DNA from: Litoditis marina
Taxonomy: Eukaryota; Nematoda; Chromadorea; Rhabditida; Rhabditidae
Reading direction: 5' to 3'
Assembly: GCA_964036275.1 (NCBI GenBank)
Contig: OZ038433.1
Coordinates: 30,239,485 to 30,303,484, forward strand
Length of the DNA: 64,000 nt
This document shows positions 44,601-55,519 of the stretch, one piece after another. Under the pieces are notes generated by a model that was not told where the DNA came from, searched no databases, and saw only the letters and a list, made by a program, of their open reading frames with translations. Position 1 is the stretch's first letter. Each line of letters begins with the position of its first letter. The position numbers and the translations under genes are program-made.

Positions 44601-45159
44601 ACTATGAACGTCAACGTACCACTGCAGATAACATTGCCATCAGCGCACAGAGAACCCAGATGCACAATGAGAGTCCGACAGAGCCAGTATGCTCCAGAAT
44701 ACCCTTTGGGGACACAAATATACCTGAAGATTGGAAATGTGCATTTTTTTTCGAGACTACACAAGATTTCGAACCGAAACTCTACAACGTGTAAATACTT
44801 AGGTTTCAATCCTCTATGAAATTGGAAACTCTTTTCTTTCTTTTCTTTCGATTTTCATTTTCTATAAAATAGTTCTGTTGTTATATTACCTTATATTACT
44901 AATCCTTTTTTTTTCAATCTGTCAGTTCGATCTCGCTCAGTTTGAGCGTTTACTTTCGCTTTTTACTTTTGCACGTAGTGTATGAGTATGTGATGAGAGC
45001 CGTGCCAGGCTGTTAAGAGTTAGTTTAGCTCATAGGAAAACAGTATGTGAAACATTGTCACAGTGCCACACCACACCAGCTACCTGAGCCAATTATCGAG
45101 CCAACAATATAACTTGTGGCTCCAAGTAGACCCAACTTATTTTCTTCTTTTTTACCCAT
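38661..45159 (-). CDS. SLC7-type amino-acid transporter (AAT light-chain family), 488 aa
   Basis: Twelve-TM exchanger of the plasma membrane, APC superfamily. Exons (minus): 45159-45084, 44723-44620, 44390-44272, 43836-43709, 42604-42473, 42087-41931, 41616-41493, 41245-41139, 40653-40557, 40180-40111, 39790-39708, 39336-39219, 38812-38661; 1467 bases, all phases agree. TM1 carries the substrate motif GSGIF (24-28), then VSPKGIL. Other family marks: ELGTSIPESGAEFAYI, YQGNWAYGGYSTLNYGTED, PRAVIGG, LANVAYFSVL, and ARRGMMPTAWSLIHP. Cys124 in NPITC aligns with the cysteine that links light chains to the 4F2hc/rBAT-type heavy chain, so a partner subunit is likely, as in C. elegans AAT-1/-2/-3. The usual length is about 490. 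A GTGAGT site inside the last exon (near 38751) could give an alternative C terminus. Substrate unknown. Confidence 0.93.
42693..42934. mobile_element. 242-bp MITE flanked by TTAA (piggyBac-type)
   Basis: Ends AGGGGGGCTGCA and TGCAGCCCCCCT, directly flanked by TTAA on both sides (42689-42692, 42935-42938). TTAA duplications are the mark of piggyBac-like transposases. It lies in intron 4 of the amino-acid transporter. Confidence 0.8.
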
Positions 45160-46023
45160 TAAAACTTCGAATCTGAAAAACATGAGAAAAACATTCTTGA
45201 TTTTAGAATAACGAAAAGAACATCGTAAGCAGAGTTGAAACATTGAGTGAAAACATGTTTATGACCACGCTTTTTCCAGTGTTGAAAAAAATTGTTCGAC
45301 TTATATCAACTTAGGTTTATGGGTGGTTCGAACCCGATATTTATTTGAGAACTGAGATGTGATGGACGACAATGTGAAAAATAGAAAATTTTCTCAATTT
45401 ACAAACATTGAATAAGGGAGTAACAGCGGAAACGAAACGTTTCACTACAAAATGTAAGTATTGACTTTGTAAGAACAAAAGTGAAAGTTTTGTTCTATTT
45501 CGAAGAGATCTTCCCAAACATTCAGTATGCTCCTATTTGAGTATAAAAAAAATCAACGTTTTATGCATCCAATTAAACGATTACTTTGTATAAACATTTG
45601 GACGAACATTCATACAAGTGAGCGGAACGTTATCTAAAATGCGCTACTGATAGTGCAATAACACATGTTTATGGTCACTTGCTAAGGACATTTATTTGGT
45701 TTTGTAAGAAAAGATGACTAAATATCAGCGCATGTTCGCTATTTTGTACATTAAGAACAGAACAAAAACCTCAAAAGTTACTTTGCAAGATAGATTAAAG
45801 TTTGTAGAGACAAAACAATTTAAATCTTTCAGGTTTTTTTTAACAGGATGAAAAACACTCAACAGCTCAACACACTCCAACATCATTGAAATAGTGACCG
45901 GATAGTTCAGCTCAAACTTGAATTTTTCACAACACTTTGGTACGAGGCCAGTTGTGACTAAAACACAATAATTTTCTAGAGAAATGTTTATTACATTGAA
46001 ATTTTGAAGTATGTTTATGCAGT
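45160..46023. other. Upstream region of the amino-acid transporter
   Basis: A TTTTCAG acceptor-like site lies 14 bases before the ATG, a candidate spliced-leader site. The rest is AT-rich with no gene; it also contains the 3' end of collagen C. Confidence 0.5.
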
Positions 46024-47832
46024 TTAGGCCTGACGGTGCACAGCTACGCGACGGCGTTTGACGACGACGCGACGACGGTTGGCCAGGACGCGACGGTTGC
46101 GGGCTGCGACCACCGACTGCAAAATTAGGTGTAAATATCTGGAGTTAACACAAAAACTATGATGTTTTGTTTTCACGTTGTTATTCTCCTGTATTCTATA
46201 GCAATGCGTCCGTTATTTTAAAACTCAGAAAACCACCCAATCAAGATGAAAACTGACTCTGCTGAGAGCGTGAGCGTTGTAGACGTTTCCGCGAGCAGGG
46301 CAGGGACAGTAGGCGGCTGAAAATCGATGGTTGGTTGAAGACACATTTATAAGAGTGTGAAAAAAGTAAAAAACAAGTTTTCCGTCACGTACCGTCATTT
46401 CCGGGGCTTCCGGGCTGTCCGCTGGGACCGGGTTGTCCGTCCTGACCGGGTTGTCCGGGATGACCGGCGGGTCCTGGGGGTCCCATGGATCCAGGTTGTC
46501 CTGGTCCGGAGCTCTGTCCTGGTTGACCGGGTCTTCCGGGTTGTCCGGCATTTCCGGGTCTTCCGGCGGGTCCGGGACGTCCACGACCGCTGGTACCGTT
46601 CTTTCCGGGTTGTCCGTTCTGTCCGGGACCACCGGGTTGTCCTGGATGACCGGCATCTCCGGGAGGTCCGGGAGGTCCGGGTCGGCCAACCTTTAACGAG
46701 CACAATCAGTTTTCAACTTATTTGTTTGAGAATCTACAAGTTACAGGGTTTAAACTCAAAAAACTTACGCTGGATCCGTAGCTAGATCTGCCGGGCTGTC
46801 CATCGGGACCGGGTCTTCCGGGAGCTCCGTCGGGTCCGGGACGACCGGGCTGGCCAGCGGGGCAGACGATGCATCCTCCGGCTCCGGAGCTCATGACAGA
46901 AATTCCGGGAGTTCCGGGTTGGCCGGCCTGTCCCATGTGTCCTGAACGAGAAAACAGTTAGGGGTATGTGTTTTACGTATTATGTTTGTAGTACTAGTGT
47001 AAAGGACACTTATCTTGAATATTAGTGTTATTTGTAAAGTGAAGAGCCCATACATGCTGGGCTCAAAATACCGTATTTTAAAGTAAGACCGGTTTCTTTA
47101 GATGTAGTTGTTCAATTCTAGTATGATTTAAAACTAGTTTAATACCTTGGTACTCGTAAAAGATCTTTCTTCCCTTGATACACTATGTGTTCAATTGTAC
47201 CATCTTGGTAATACTGAATGATGTTCCTGAACTGATCACACTGTGAAACTAACCGGGTTCTCCTTGCTCTCCAGGTGCTCCGGGAGGTCCGCGGGGACCT
47301 GCGGGGCAGTTGCTGGCACGTGGTCCGCAGTTGCATTGAGCTTGTCTCTTGTTTCTACCGATAGTCATGAACGGGTTACCGGCCTTAGGTACAGTAACCT
47401 CGGTCATCGAATGCCAGGCGCTGTTGGAAAGGTCCTGAAACAAGAAAAAACCGTGGGGGGGGGGGAATTGTTTTGGTAGTAGTTTGATATCAATACGCTC
47501 CATTTTTTACAAACTTCCACCGAAATGCAACGGGACCAAACTGAGTAACCCTGCCGGAACAAACTTTCTCAACTGTACGCTACAGGAGTGAGGAGTCTTC
47601 GTAGATAACAAATGGTCTTGAAGGTGATGGTTTTTTCTCTCACAATTTCTAAGTCTCTATCAAGAATACTTATGTGGAATGTAGTTTGTACCTTGAACTC
47701 GTCCATGTCGTTCATGACATCATCATAGAAGTTGTTGATGTCGTTGAAGATGAATCCGACGCTGATCAGACAGAATACAATGGCCACTCCACTCATGGCA
47801 GACGCCGTCGCCACCAACACTTTGGCCGACAT
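46024..47832 (-). CDS. Cuticle collagen C, 314 aa
   Basis: Third member of the same collagen subfamily, 36 kb from the tandem pair. Exons: 47832-47692, 47434-47254, 46941-46769, 46690-46393, 46316-46258, 46116-46024. Exons 1-4 have exactly the same lengths as in A and B (141, 181, 173, 298). Exon 1 is almost unchanged and exon 2 keeps the RNKR cleavage site and CNCGP cluster. Exons 3 and 4 differ in many Gly-X-Y triplets, and introns are unrelated. Exon 5 is shorter by five codons and the basic C-terminal tail is rewritten ([17 protein letters not shown]), so charge is kept but not sequence. The start is preceded by a CT-rich stretch and a CTCTCCAGA acceptor-like site. The minus strand shows a TATA-like box about 300 bases upstream (48121-48133). 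Confidence 0.95.
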
Positions 47833-47880
47833 TCTGGAGAGAGAAGGGTTGTTGGAGGCAGATAAAGGGAGGAGATGGAG

Positions 47881-47925
<45 letters not shown>

Positions 47926-48120
47926 GGAAGGGGAGAGAGGGGGGTGAATGGAGGAATAGAATAAGTGGAAACAAGAGAGGGAAAGAATAGAGGAGAGTGA
48001 AATAAAAGACAAAGACGAAGACAAACTGATAAGTAAAGAATTAGTGAGTGAGAAGTTCTACTTCATTCAAGTGAAAAGTGTAGAAGAGTGGCCGGTTGTG
48101 TACCTTTCCCTGAGAAGTCT

Positions 48121-48133
48121 GCCCTTTTATACC
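48121..48133 (-). promoter_or_regulatory. TATA-like box of collagen C
   Basis: On the minus strand the sequence reads GGTATAAAAGGGC, a good TATA match, about 290-300 bases upstream of the collagen C start. Between it and the ATG lie a (CT)n tract on the coding strand and an acceptor-like site, consistent with an outron removed by trans-splicing. Inference from sequence only. Confidence 0.5.
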
Positions 48134-48695
48134 AATTGTCCGAAACTTCCTTCCATTGTAATACTCGTTCCCGTGCTAACCTTGCCATCCCTTTTTCATG
48201 ACTTTTCCAATTGAACCGTGTCTGCGTCTCTCAGTTAGTCACACTCTCTCCTACTTCTCTGCGGAACTGGTACTAGTTTTCTCTGTTTTTTCGCCAGCTG
48301 AAATAGTTCCGCTGCGATTAATCAATTACGCTAACTCGTGGGAGAAAATTAGAAAAACAATATCGGGGAGAACATAAACTGTTCTACCTTGACTGTTAAA
48401 TGAAAAATAAACCTGTTTACTTTCAGTAAAAGACCTCGTGTATATAGCGTGTAGAGCACATCAAAAAACAATAATATGTTTCTTCATTTCACAAGCTCAC
48501 CCTAATAAAACAGTTTGGAACATTTGTTTTGTCCCGAAAAGTATGCATCTACAATGTAGTTGAAGTATCGGCTTCAATTCATTAGTAGAGATTGAAATAC
48601 CGGGTTAAATAAAGAATTCGCCACATCAGAAACTCTGAATAGCGCAGGATGCGCAACCGGAATCATACAAACACAGCGGGATGATCAAACATGTT

Positions 48696-48817
48696 CGTTT
48701 TGCTATGATTACCTCGGACAAACTTTTTCACACTTTACTACACTTAGGAGACAGATCGTTTTGCTATGATTACCTCGGACAAACTTTTTCACACTTTACT
48801 ACACTTAGGAGACAGAT
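48696..48817. repeat. 61-bp tandem duplication
   Basis: Two adjoining, essentially identical units beginning CGTTTTGCTATGATTACCTC and ending GGAGACAGAT. Confidence 0.9.
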
Positions 48818-49062
48818 TGGAAATACACTATCCAACAACTATTTTGAATTCATTATTTTCGCGCGCATTCGAAACATTTTCGAGCTCACGGTCGTTGCGC
48901 ATTTTCCCGGTGACGTTTCACCAATAAATATATTTTGCAAAAAATTGTAGTTTGTTTTTTTAAACTTTTTGAACATTCGCTACTTATTAGTTAATTGTTT
49001 TTATCATAAGGAATGTTTATCGTCTTTCCATCGCTTTCTGCTTGTGTGGTCAATTCATATAG

Positions 49063-49343
49063 CACGGTGAGACCGCTCGACAAAAACGGTCCAAGTGAAA
49101 AAACAGAGGAAAGACAAAACCGCACCGCGTATAATGCACGAGCGGTTTTAATAATGGAGCGCACTTTCTGATAAATTAAATGCAAATTTCAACCAAGCAT
49201 CGTGCCAAAAAGCTACAGTACATTTTTTCCGCGTGGGTACGCGCCCTGCCTAGGCTGATGACCGGCCGCATTTCAATTGGCGGGGTAAGCCGTTTTTCAA
49301 CTGCGGGCAAAACTCCAAATAATTGGGGAGCGGTCTCACCGTG
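49063..49343. mobile_element. 281-bp MITE with 16-bp TIR (CACGGTGAGACCGCTC)
   Basis: CACGGTGAGACCGCTC at 49063-49078 and its exact reverse complement at 49328-49343, flanked on both sides by ATAG (49059-49062, 49344-49347). GC-rich interior, no coding sequence. Confidence 0.8.
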
Positions 49344-50101
49344 ATAGGAAACTGCGTCGCATTCTGGTCAGTTCAAGGTCACTGCCGCTCGATAATGCAC
49401 TTTCTGTTCGTTTTAAACCTGCCATCGCATGTCAGTCTTTGTTCGCAGATATCTTCATTCTTGTATTTTAACTCCTCCACGTGTTTCTCGCATGAAACCA
49501 TCTCACATTTCAGTTAAACTCATACACGAAAACTCGAAATTCGAAAACATAAGCAGTCTGATCGTTCTTTTCATAGAAAGCTGTTTCTCGGTCTATGAAC
49601 GTAGAGAAGTTGAAATATTACTCCGTGAAGAGTAGGAAATGCCACATGAGGAGCAAACAATTCCCTCGTTGCCTGCTCTGTAAATTGTGTGCGTTGGAGG
49701 GCGATTCGGTCAAGGTTGTCCTTGCCTTAGTCGGCCTGGTTCGCACTTACATCATGAAGAAGGTTTGACTTATCTTCAAACAGTGAACCGTTGTTCAATT
49801 CATCGAAGAACAAATTCATACTTTTGCTCTTTCATTCTAGATCAACACATTGTCAAAATGTCAAATTTTGAACGACTGACAAGCTCATTTTCTGAAATAC
49901 CATTTTCTGGTTGTTTGGCGCCACAGAAATAGTGAACTTTTTCTCATTCTCCTTTCATTGCTCTATTGTCACAATCATAATGTGCTTTCTTGCCTGTTCT
50001 TTTGAATTATTTGTACGTCTTTTTCGCTCTGGTTTCTCATTAAAGATTTTACAATGTATGACGTCATCGTAGAAGTCATGATCAGATTGTTGTTTTCCAG
50101 T

Positions 50102-53100
50102 ATGACATCGAAGGTTCCGTTCGAAAACTGTTCCGGTGGGTCAAGAAAACTGAATACCGGTTACCACATTCCCCTTATAGGATTGGGAACCTACAAAGTG
50201 GTTGGAGATGCGGTAAGCGACTCATTTTCGCTACACTTATTTAAATTTCAATTCATAATAAAGAAAATGACCACATCTGAGCTGTAGTCTGAGAACTCGA
50301 TACACGCCATAAGGGACAAGTTTGAGAAAATAGGGGAAATCCCAAGTTTCAAAGTGATATGAGTCACTAGTTTTGCCTGTGTTTCCTAGGCCCGATCTCC
50401 GAGCTTCTTGATATATTTGTGGTTTCATTTCAATGTGTCAGTTCAGGTCAAGCCTTGTGTCGATGCAGCCCTTTCTGCTGGCTATAGAATGTTCGATACC
50501 GCTAAGTATTATCTGAATGAAGCAGAGTTGGGAGATGCGCTGAAGGTATGCTTTTTTTTCGTCGCTTCACGGAATCACGGTTTCGTCAATGTCATGATTT
50601 TTGATTTTTTGAAAACGGATGAGTATCACACTTCACACATCACACCAGTCACCGAGTTTATATGTTCCACAAGAAGGAACCCGTGTTTTGAGTTTTGAGT
50701 AAAACATGGCCACCTCAACGACTTTGCATCATCAAAAAGGCAAATTTTCCTTATGGCGAAATAGCAGCCCGCTTTTCTGGTTCGTCTGGCAATTTAAACG
50801 TTTCTCAAATCTTGACTTCTCGGTATGGTCGTAGTCTTGTAGTATATTTCAATTCAATTTCATTACGCCAGTAAAGTTGTCCAAAAAGACCGAACAATTC
50901 GAAAAAGGGACTCCCTCCTCGCTAATTTTCACAAATTGGACGATTCCTAATGCAAAATCAAAATGTTTCACGTATTTGCGACAACAAACGGTTTACTATT
51001 TGTAGATTAGTCACACACCTTTAGCTTACTGGTCTATGACGGCGTAAAGCAACAAACTCCTCCCATATTTGGTCGTACATAGTCTGTTCGACTTCGATCT
51101 TTGACCTTTCCAGGAACTTCTTCCCAAACACAACTTGACCCGATCGGACGTGTTTCTGACCACCAAGTTCTTCCCGGATCACACGGGGCCGGCGGCGGGG
51201 GCACGAAGACTGGTTGAGGAGTCCCTCACCCGATTCCATACTGAGTACGTTTATATAATTTCCAATTTTCCTATGAATTATACGTTATAAAAAGTTCCAT
51301 TTGTCAATTTTTTTTCGAATTTGGAAAGTCGAAAGTCTTAATCTTTTTCGAGTAGCTCGCGAACAAATCTCGTCAAAAATGTTGTGTAACGATTACGAGT
51401 TGATAACCACCAAATGTTATACAAAGTTACGATAGAGAGATACTGAGAGAGAGAGGGAGTTGAAATTTGCCGTTTGATGGTGGTGGCGAGAATCTACGCT
51501 GCTGGTATGGTTTCGGCAACCTCTGCTTCACAGCGAGAAAAATTCTTGAGAATAGGTTTCGTGTTCTCTTTCTCTTAGCAAATATTGGCAAACGCATTCG
51601 CATAACGTAACATAACTGGGAAGAATTAAGAAGAAACCACCTTCCAACTATTTGGAGACGCTGGAAAAGTGTTTTTTTCTCTATTTAATTGGAATTGGAC
51701 ACCCTGCTTGTTATCTTTTTAATTGGAAACCTTGCTTGTTATCTAGCCTAAACTTCATTCCAGTTATATCGACATGTTGCTGATCCACTATCCGAAGTCG
51801 GACTCTTGTGCTGCGGACGATCCCAACAATGCTGTGCACAGGAAAGAAACCTACCTTGAGTTGGAGAAACTCAAAGGTAAGAGTGATTCGAAGTTCGAAC
51901 TAACCTTAGAGTGTATGTATGGTAGTGGTAGAGAATTGGACAGTGAGGTCTTTTGGTTTCCGGGCTGGTTTTGTTAATTGTATTCTTCTCAAAACTGCCA
52001 AACTTGATTCAACAGCCAGAAAATACAAAAGCCTCATTTTCTGCGATATAGACACAGGAGAATATTTTTCGGGGAATTTTCGGGGTTCTCTCCCCGTTCG
52101 TTCGGGGAACGATTCATGAATCGTTCCTCGAATTAAAGGGGGAAAAAGCCTGAAAAATGGCTGAAGGAACGGGGAAAAAACCCTGAAAATTCCCCGAACG
52201 AATTACGAATAGGACCTCTTAAAAACTTAATGATCTACCGTTTTATGAATATATACATTTGAATTATTATGTGTTATCTATTTGAATCAGTACCATCAAT
52301 ATACTCGGAAATTTTCACTTATATTGGTTCTCCTGGGAATCGAACCCTTGGGGGTCGGCGTTCCAGGCGGCAACGCTGCCACTGCGCTATGGGCGCTTGT
52401 GACAGGGCAGGTGATCTGAAGCTTACATACTGGCTGTTACGTCGCGCGTTGGGTTTTGGGGTTTATTCCTCACTTTCTCCCCGAACATCCCCCGATCACT
52501 CCCCGAAACGTGAATTCTCCGCAAATTCAGGGTTTTTTCAGGCCGTTTCCGCACCTTTTCCCCGAAAATCCGCAAGCTTTCGGGGTTCGTTCCTCTTTTC
52601 TTACCCGATTTTGCCCCGTTCGCTCCCCGAAAAGTGATTTCCCCGAAAATCCAGGGGGTTTTCTGGGAAGCACGATTTCCGATGGAGAGATCGGGGAAGG
52701 CGGTATTTTTCACCCACCGTTTTGAAATATGAGGTATTTGAATCGACAAACGAGTTTTTTTTTGTCCGACCTTTGGACCTGGTATGTAGAAAATGAAGAA
52801 AAGTTGATGTGATTTCATAATCGTTGCATTGAATTCTCAATATTTTCAGAGGAAGGCAAGATTCGTTCAGTAGGAGTGTCCAACTATGAAGTCAAACACC
52901 TGGAAGAGATTAAAGCGTATGGAAAGGTTTGTCGAATGAACTTTCTTTTGTTTCGGGTATTCAGAACGTTGTAGTTTTCTTTTCAGTGTTTGCATGTAAT
53001 ATTTGGCATATAATTCATAATTATCGGTCTGAAAAACGGTTCCACATAATTGTTTGATGCACATGTAGAGCTCATCGAGGAAAAATTGCACTTTCCGTGT

Positions 53101-54861
53101 AGTTTGCTCATGTCTGCTGTCCATTCGAGAATCAATCAATACACAGTTTTCCTCTTTTTTTATATCGATCTTCCAGATGATGCCTTGTGCCAACCAGTTG
53201 GAGTATCATCCCCATTTCACTAGAGATGAAGTGAAGGCCTATTGTGATAAGGAAGATATATTTTTCCAGGTAGAGTATTATTCGTTTCGTATTATCAATA
53301 AGTTTCGATTTTTGATAACATTTTTTTGTTGACTTCTGTGAGCTGGTTAGTATATTGTGGGAAGTTCCGATTTTCAATCGAAAAAATGTTTACGCTCCGG
53401 CTGGTTCCAGAATCTAAAAGTGCATTTTTTCTCAATCTCAAACAGATAGAGTTGATGTTACCGGGAGGCAAAACATCGGAAAACGGAAATGTGTTTTTTT
53501 TTATCTAAAAACGTGAAAATGTGTCTTATTTTGATCTAAAACGTGAAAATATGTATTATTTTGATCTAAAAACGTGAAAATGTGTCTTATTTTGATCTAA
53601 AAACGTGAAAATGTGTATTATTTTTGATCTAAAGACGTGAAAATGTGTCTTATTTTGTTTCTCGTCTAGTAGTCAGATCTGGTATATGGATGTACCAGAG
53701 TTGTATTGCAGGCCTTCTCATCGCTAGCCCGCCACGAGCCGAAATTGGTGGAAGACCCGGCTGTGGTTGGATTGGCCAAAAAACACAACACAACTGTACC
53801 AGTCAGTTTTATATATCTGCTCAATACAGAAATATCGAGTTTTCGAGCTCTGAAAACAAAGTTTCGTTTTTTTACCCAAATCGACTTTCTGGCAGGGTTA
53901 CTTTACAAGAGTGAACTTTAGAAAGTGAACCTTTCTTGTCGTCTTCTTGAAAATATGTTTTGACCATTCTCGCGCAAGAAACCATTGTTATTCATGAATT
54001 GCTTCAATGATTTTGTATTTTAATAATTTTAAAATGAATTCAATATATAGACTTTGGCAAAGTGAGTTTTGTCGCGGTTAATGGCTTGGCTTGGTCAGAT
54101 GTACGACTCTATGATTACAATTATACGACCGCGAGTCATCTGTAAAACTTACATGTCTGTGTCTTGGTTTCGTTTGACTTGTGACTTCCTTGTTTTCCAA
54201 ATTTGAATCAAAAATCTTGTAGTTTAGGGAGATTTTATTTCGTTTTTCGTTTTTATTCCTATTTCAGTTGATTTTGTTGGCTTGGGCCCGCTGTCAAGGT
54301 GTAGGAATCGTTCCGAAATCGGCTAATCCATCCAGAGTTGCAGATAATTTCAAGGTTAGCTAATTTATCAAATGACACTTTTAGTTTTGAATGTCTTATT
54401 CCTGACACCTAATAGGCATTGGTGGTTACGGAGTCCTGTCTCCATATAAACTCATTCGTAGGCGGTCCCTGAAACAGAGCGTGTTAGTCATCTCATCCGC
54501 CATTTGTTGAGCCCAATGGGAGAGTTATATGGAATATGGGTACTTCTATTGTAATTAAGAGCGGTATTAGGTAATAAGGTAATACTATATTATATAAAGG
54601 TAATAAGTACATAAATCAATGTTACTTAGATCTGAATAATTGGTTAGGGGCGGGTATTGAGCGTACTACAGATCACATTGTGATGTCCTCTGCGCGTTAA
54701 TCATTACGCCTTTTCTCAGTACTCAATAGTGTTGTTCCACTTTCAATCTTCAATCTTGTCAGGTGTGTGATGTGGTGTTATCAGAAGATGACATCAAGAC
54801 ATTGCACAAATTGGATCGCGGCCAGCACTATATTAGATGTACCGGCTGGCTGGTACTTTAA
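50102..54861 (+). CDS. Aldo-keto reductase 1, 299 aa
   Basis: Cytosolic NAD(P)H-dependent reductase of carbonyl compounds, AKR superfamily. Exons: 50102-50212, 50447-50545, 51114-51244, 51764-51876, 52850-52926, 53177-53269, 53712-53801, 54268-54354, 54763-54861; 900 bases. The (beta/alpha)8 marks are in order: IPLIGLGTYK, FDTAKYYLNEAELG, FLTTKFFP, DMLLIHYPK, IRSVGVSNYE, NQLEYHPHF, IVPKSANPSRVADN, CTGWLVL at the end. The catalytic tetrad is Asp54, Tyr59, Lys88, His122. The ATG at 50102 follows TTTTCCAGT, a likely spliced-leader acceptor, so I prefer it over an in-frame codon further upstream. About 300 aa is usual. A tandem paralog follows with the same exon plan. Substrate unknown. Confidence 0.94.
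52060..52720. repeat. CCCCGAA/TTCGGGG-rich repeats in reductase 1 intron 4
   Basis: Many copies of TTCGGGGAA / CCCCGAAAA words, with an internal inverted pair around GGAACGATTCATGAATCGTTCC (the palindrome at 52107-52128), split by the tRNA-like relic at 52327-52402. Related words recur at 61995-62230. Confidence 0.65.
52327..52402 (-). repeat. tRNA-like relic
   Basis: The minus strand has GCGCCCATAGCGCAGTGGCA followed by GGGTTCGATTCCC, i.e. A- and B-box-like words at tRNA spacing. The putative acceptor ends do not pair and no clean anticodon arm is visible. It lies in intron 4 of the first aldo-keto reductase. Probably a tRNA-derived repeat, not a gene. Confidence 0.45.
53504..53658. repeat. 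About 31-bp tandem repeat, five copies
   Basis: Units of GATCTAAAAACGTGAAAATG followed by TGTCTTATTTT, with alternating GTGTCTT and GTGTATT/ATGTATT variants, in intron 6 of reductase 1. Confidence 0.9.
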
Positions 54862-55519
54862 AGGACTGGTCCTATTGTAGATTGTATCTGAATTCCTAAA
54901 TAGCCTTAGTTTCAAGAATTTATCATACTTTTCTGAACAAGATTGTTATAATTCATACTTCCATTTGGAATATTTCACTGTTCAGATAAGTCTGTATCAT
55001 GCATATTCCTTTTTTTGTGATGTTTCTTAGTGATATTAGTGAAAAATTTACGGATATATTTAACGTACCCTATCAGTTTTAGAACCTAGCATACTTATTT
55101 TATTACGTTCTTATTCTATTTGAGAACACTGTTGATTTGGCTATGTTCTAGATAAAAGTGTAATTTGGAAGTTGATGATATTATGTACGGTTTTCGGAAT
55201 AAATGCTGTGTTCAAAGTTGTTGTTTTCTACAGCTTTGTAGTTCCACCTATTGCAAATATATTTTTTTACGAAAGAAACGAACGTTTTTCGACTGGTTGG
55301 AAAACGTGTGAGATTGCTTTCACATGTGCATTGTGTTTGTTATGCATCATAACAACTTTGAAGACATTTTTTGCCTAGAACCTATATTTATTTTCAAAAA
55401 CTGTTCACAATCCTCACCTTCTTCACAATAAACTTTTCACACCAAATCATTGCCGGTGATTTTGTTGTAGAAAGTGTCTTCTATAACTGTTCCCTTTATT
55501 AGTGACATATTTTGTTCAG
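54862..55519. other. Gap between the two aldo-keto reductases
   Basis: Contains AATAAA-like signals (55198 and 55431 region) for reductase 1 and a TTTGTTCAG acceptor-like site ending at 55519. No gene recognised. Confidence 0.6.

Larger units (their letters stand above)
47833..50101. other. Intergenic between collagen C and aldo-keto reductase 1
   Basis: Divergent promoter region. It contains a (GA)n tract (47888-47925), the collagen C TATA-like box, a 61-bp tandem duplication (48696-48817) and a MITE (49063-49343). TTTTCCAG ends one base before the reductase ATG. No further gene seen. Confidence 0.6.

Noticed and set aside
53504..53658. CRISPR-like regular repeats (also 48696-48817, 38034-38210)
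   Set aside because: Head-to-tail minisatellites without unique spacers, in introns of a eukaryote.
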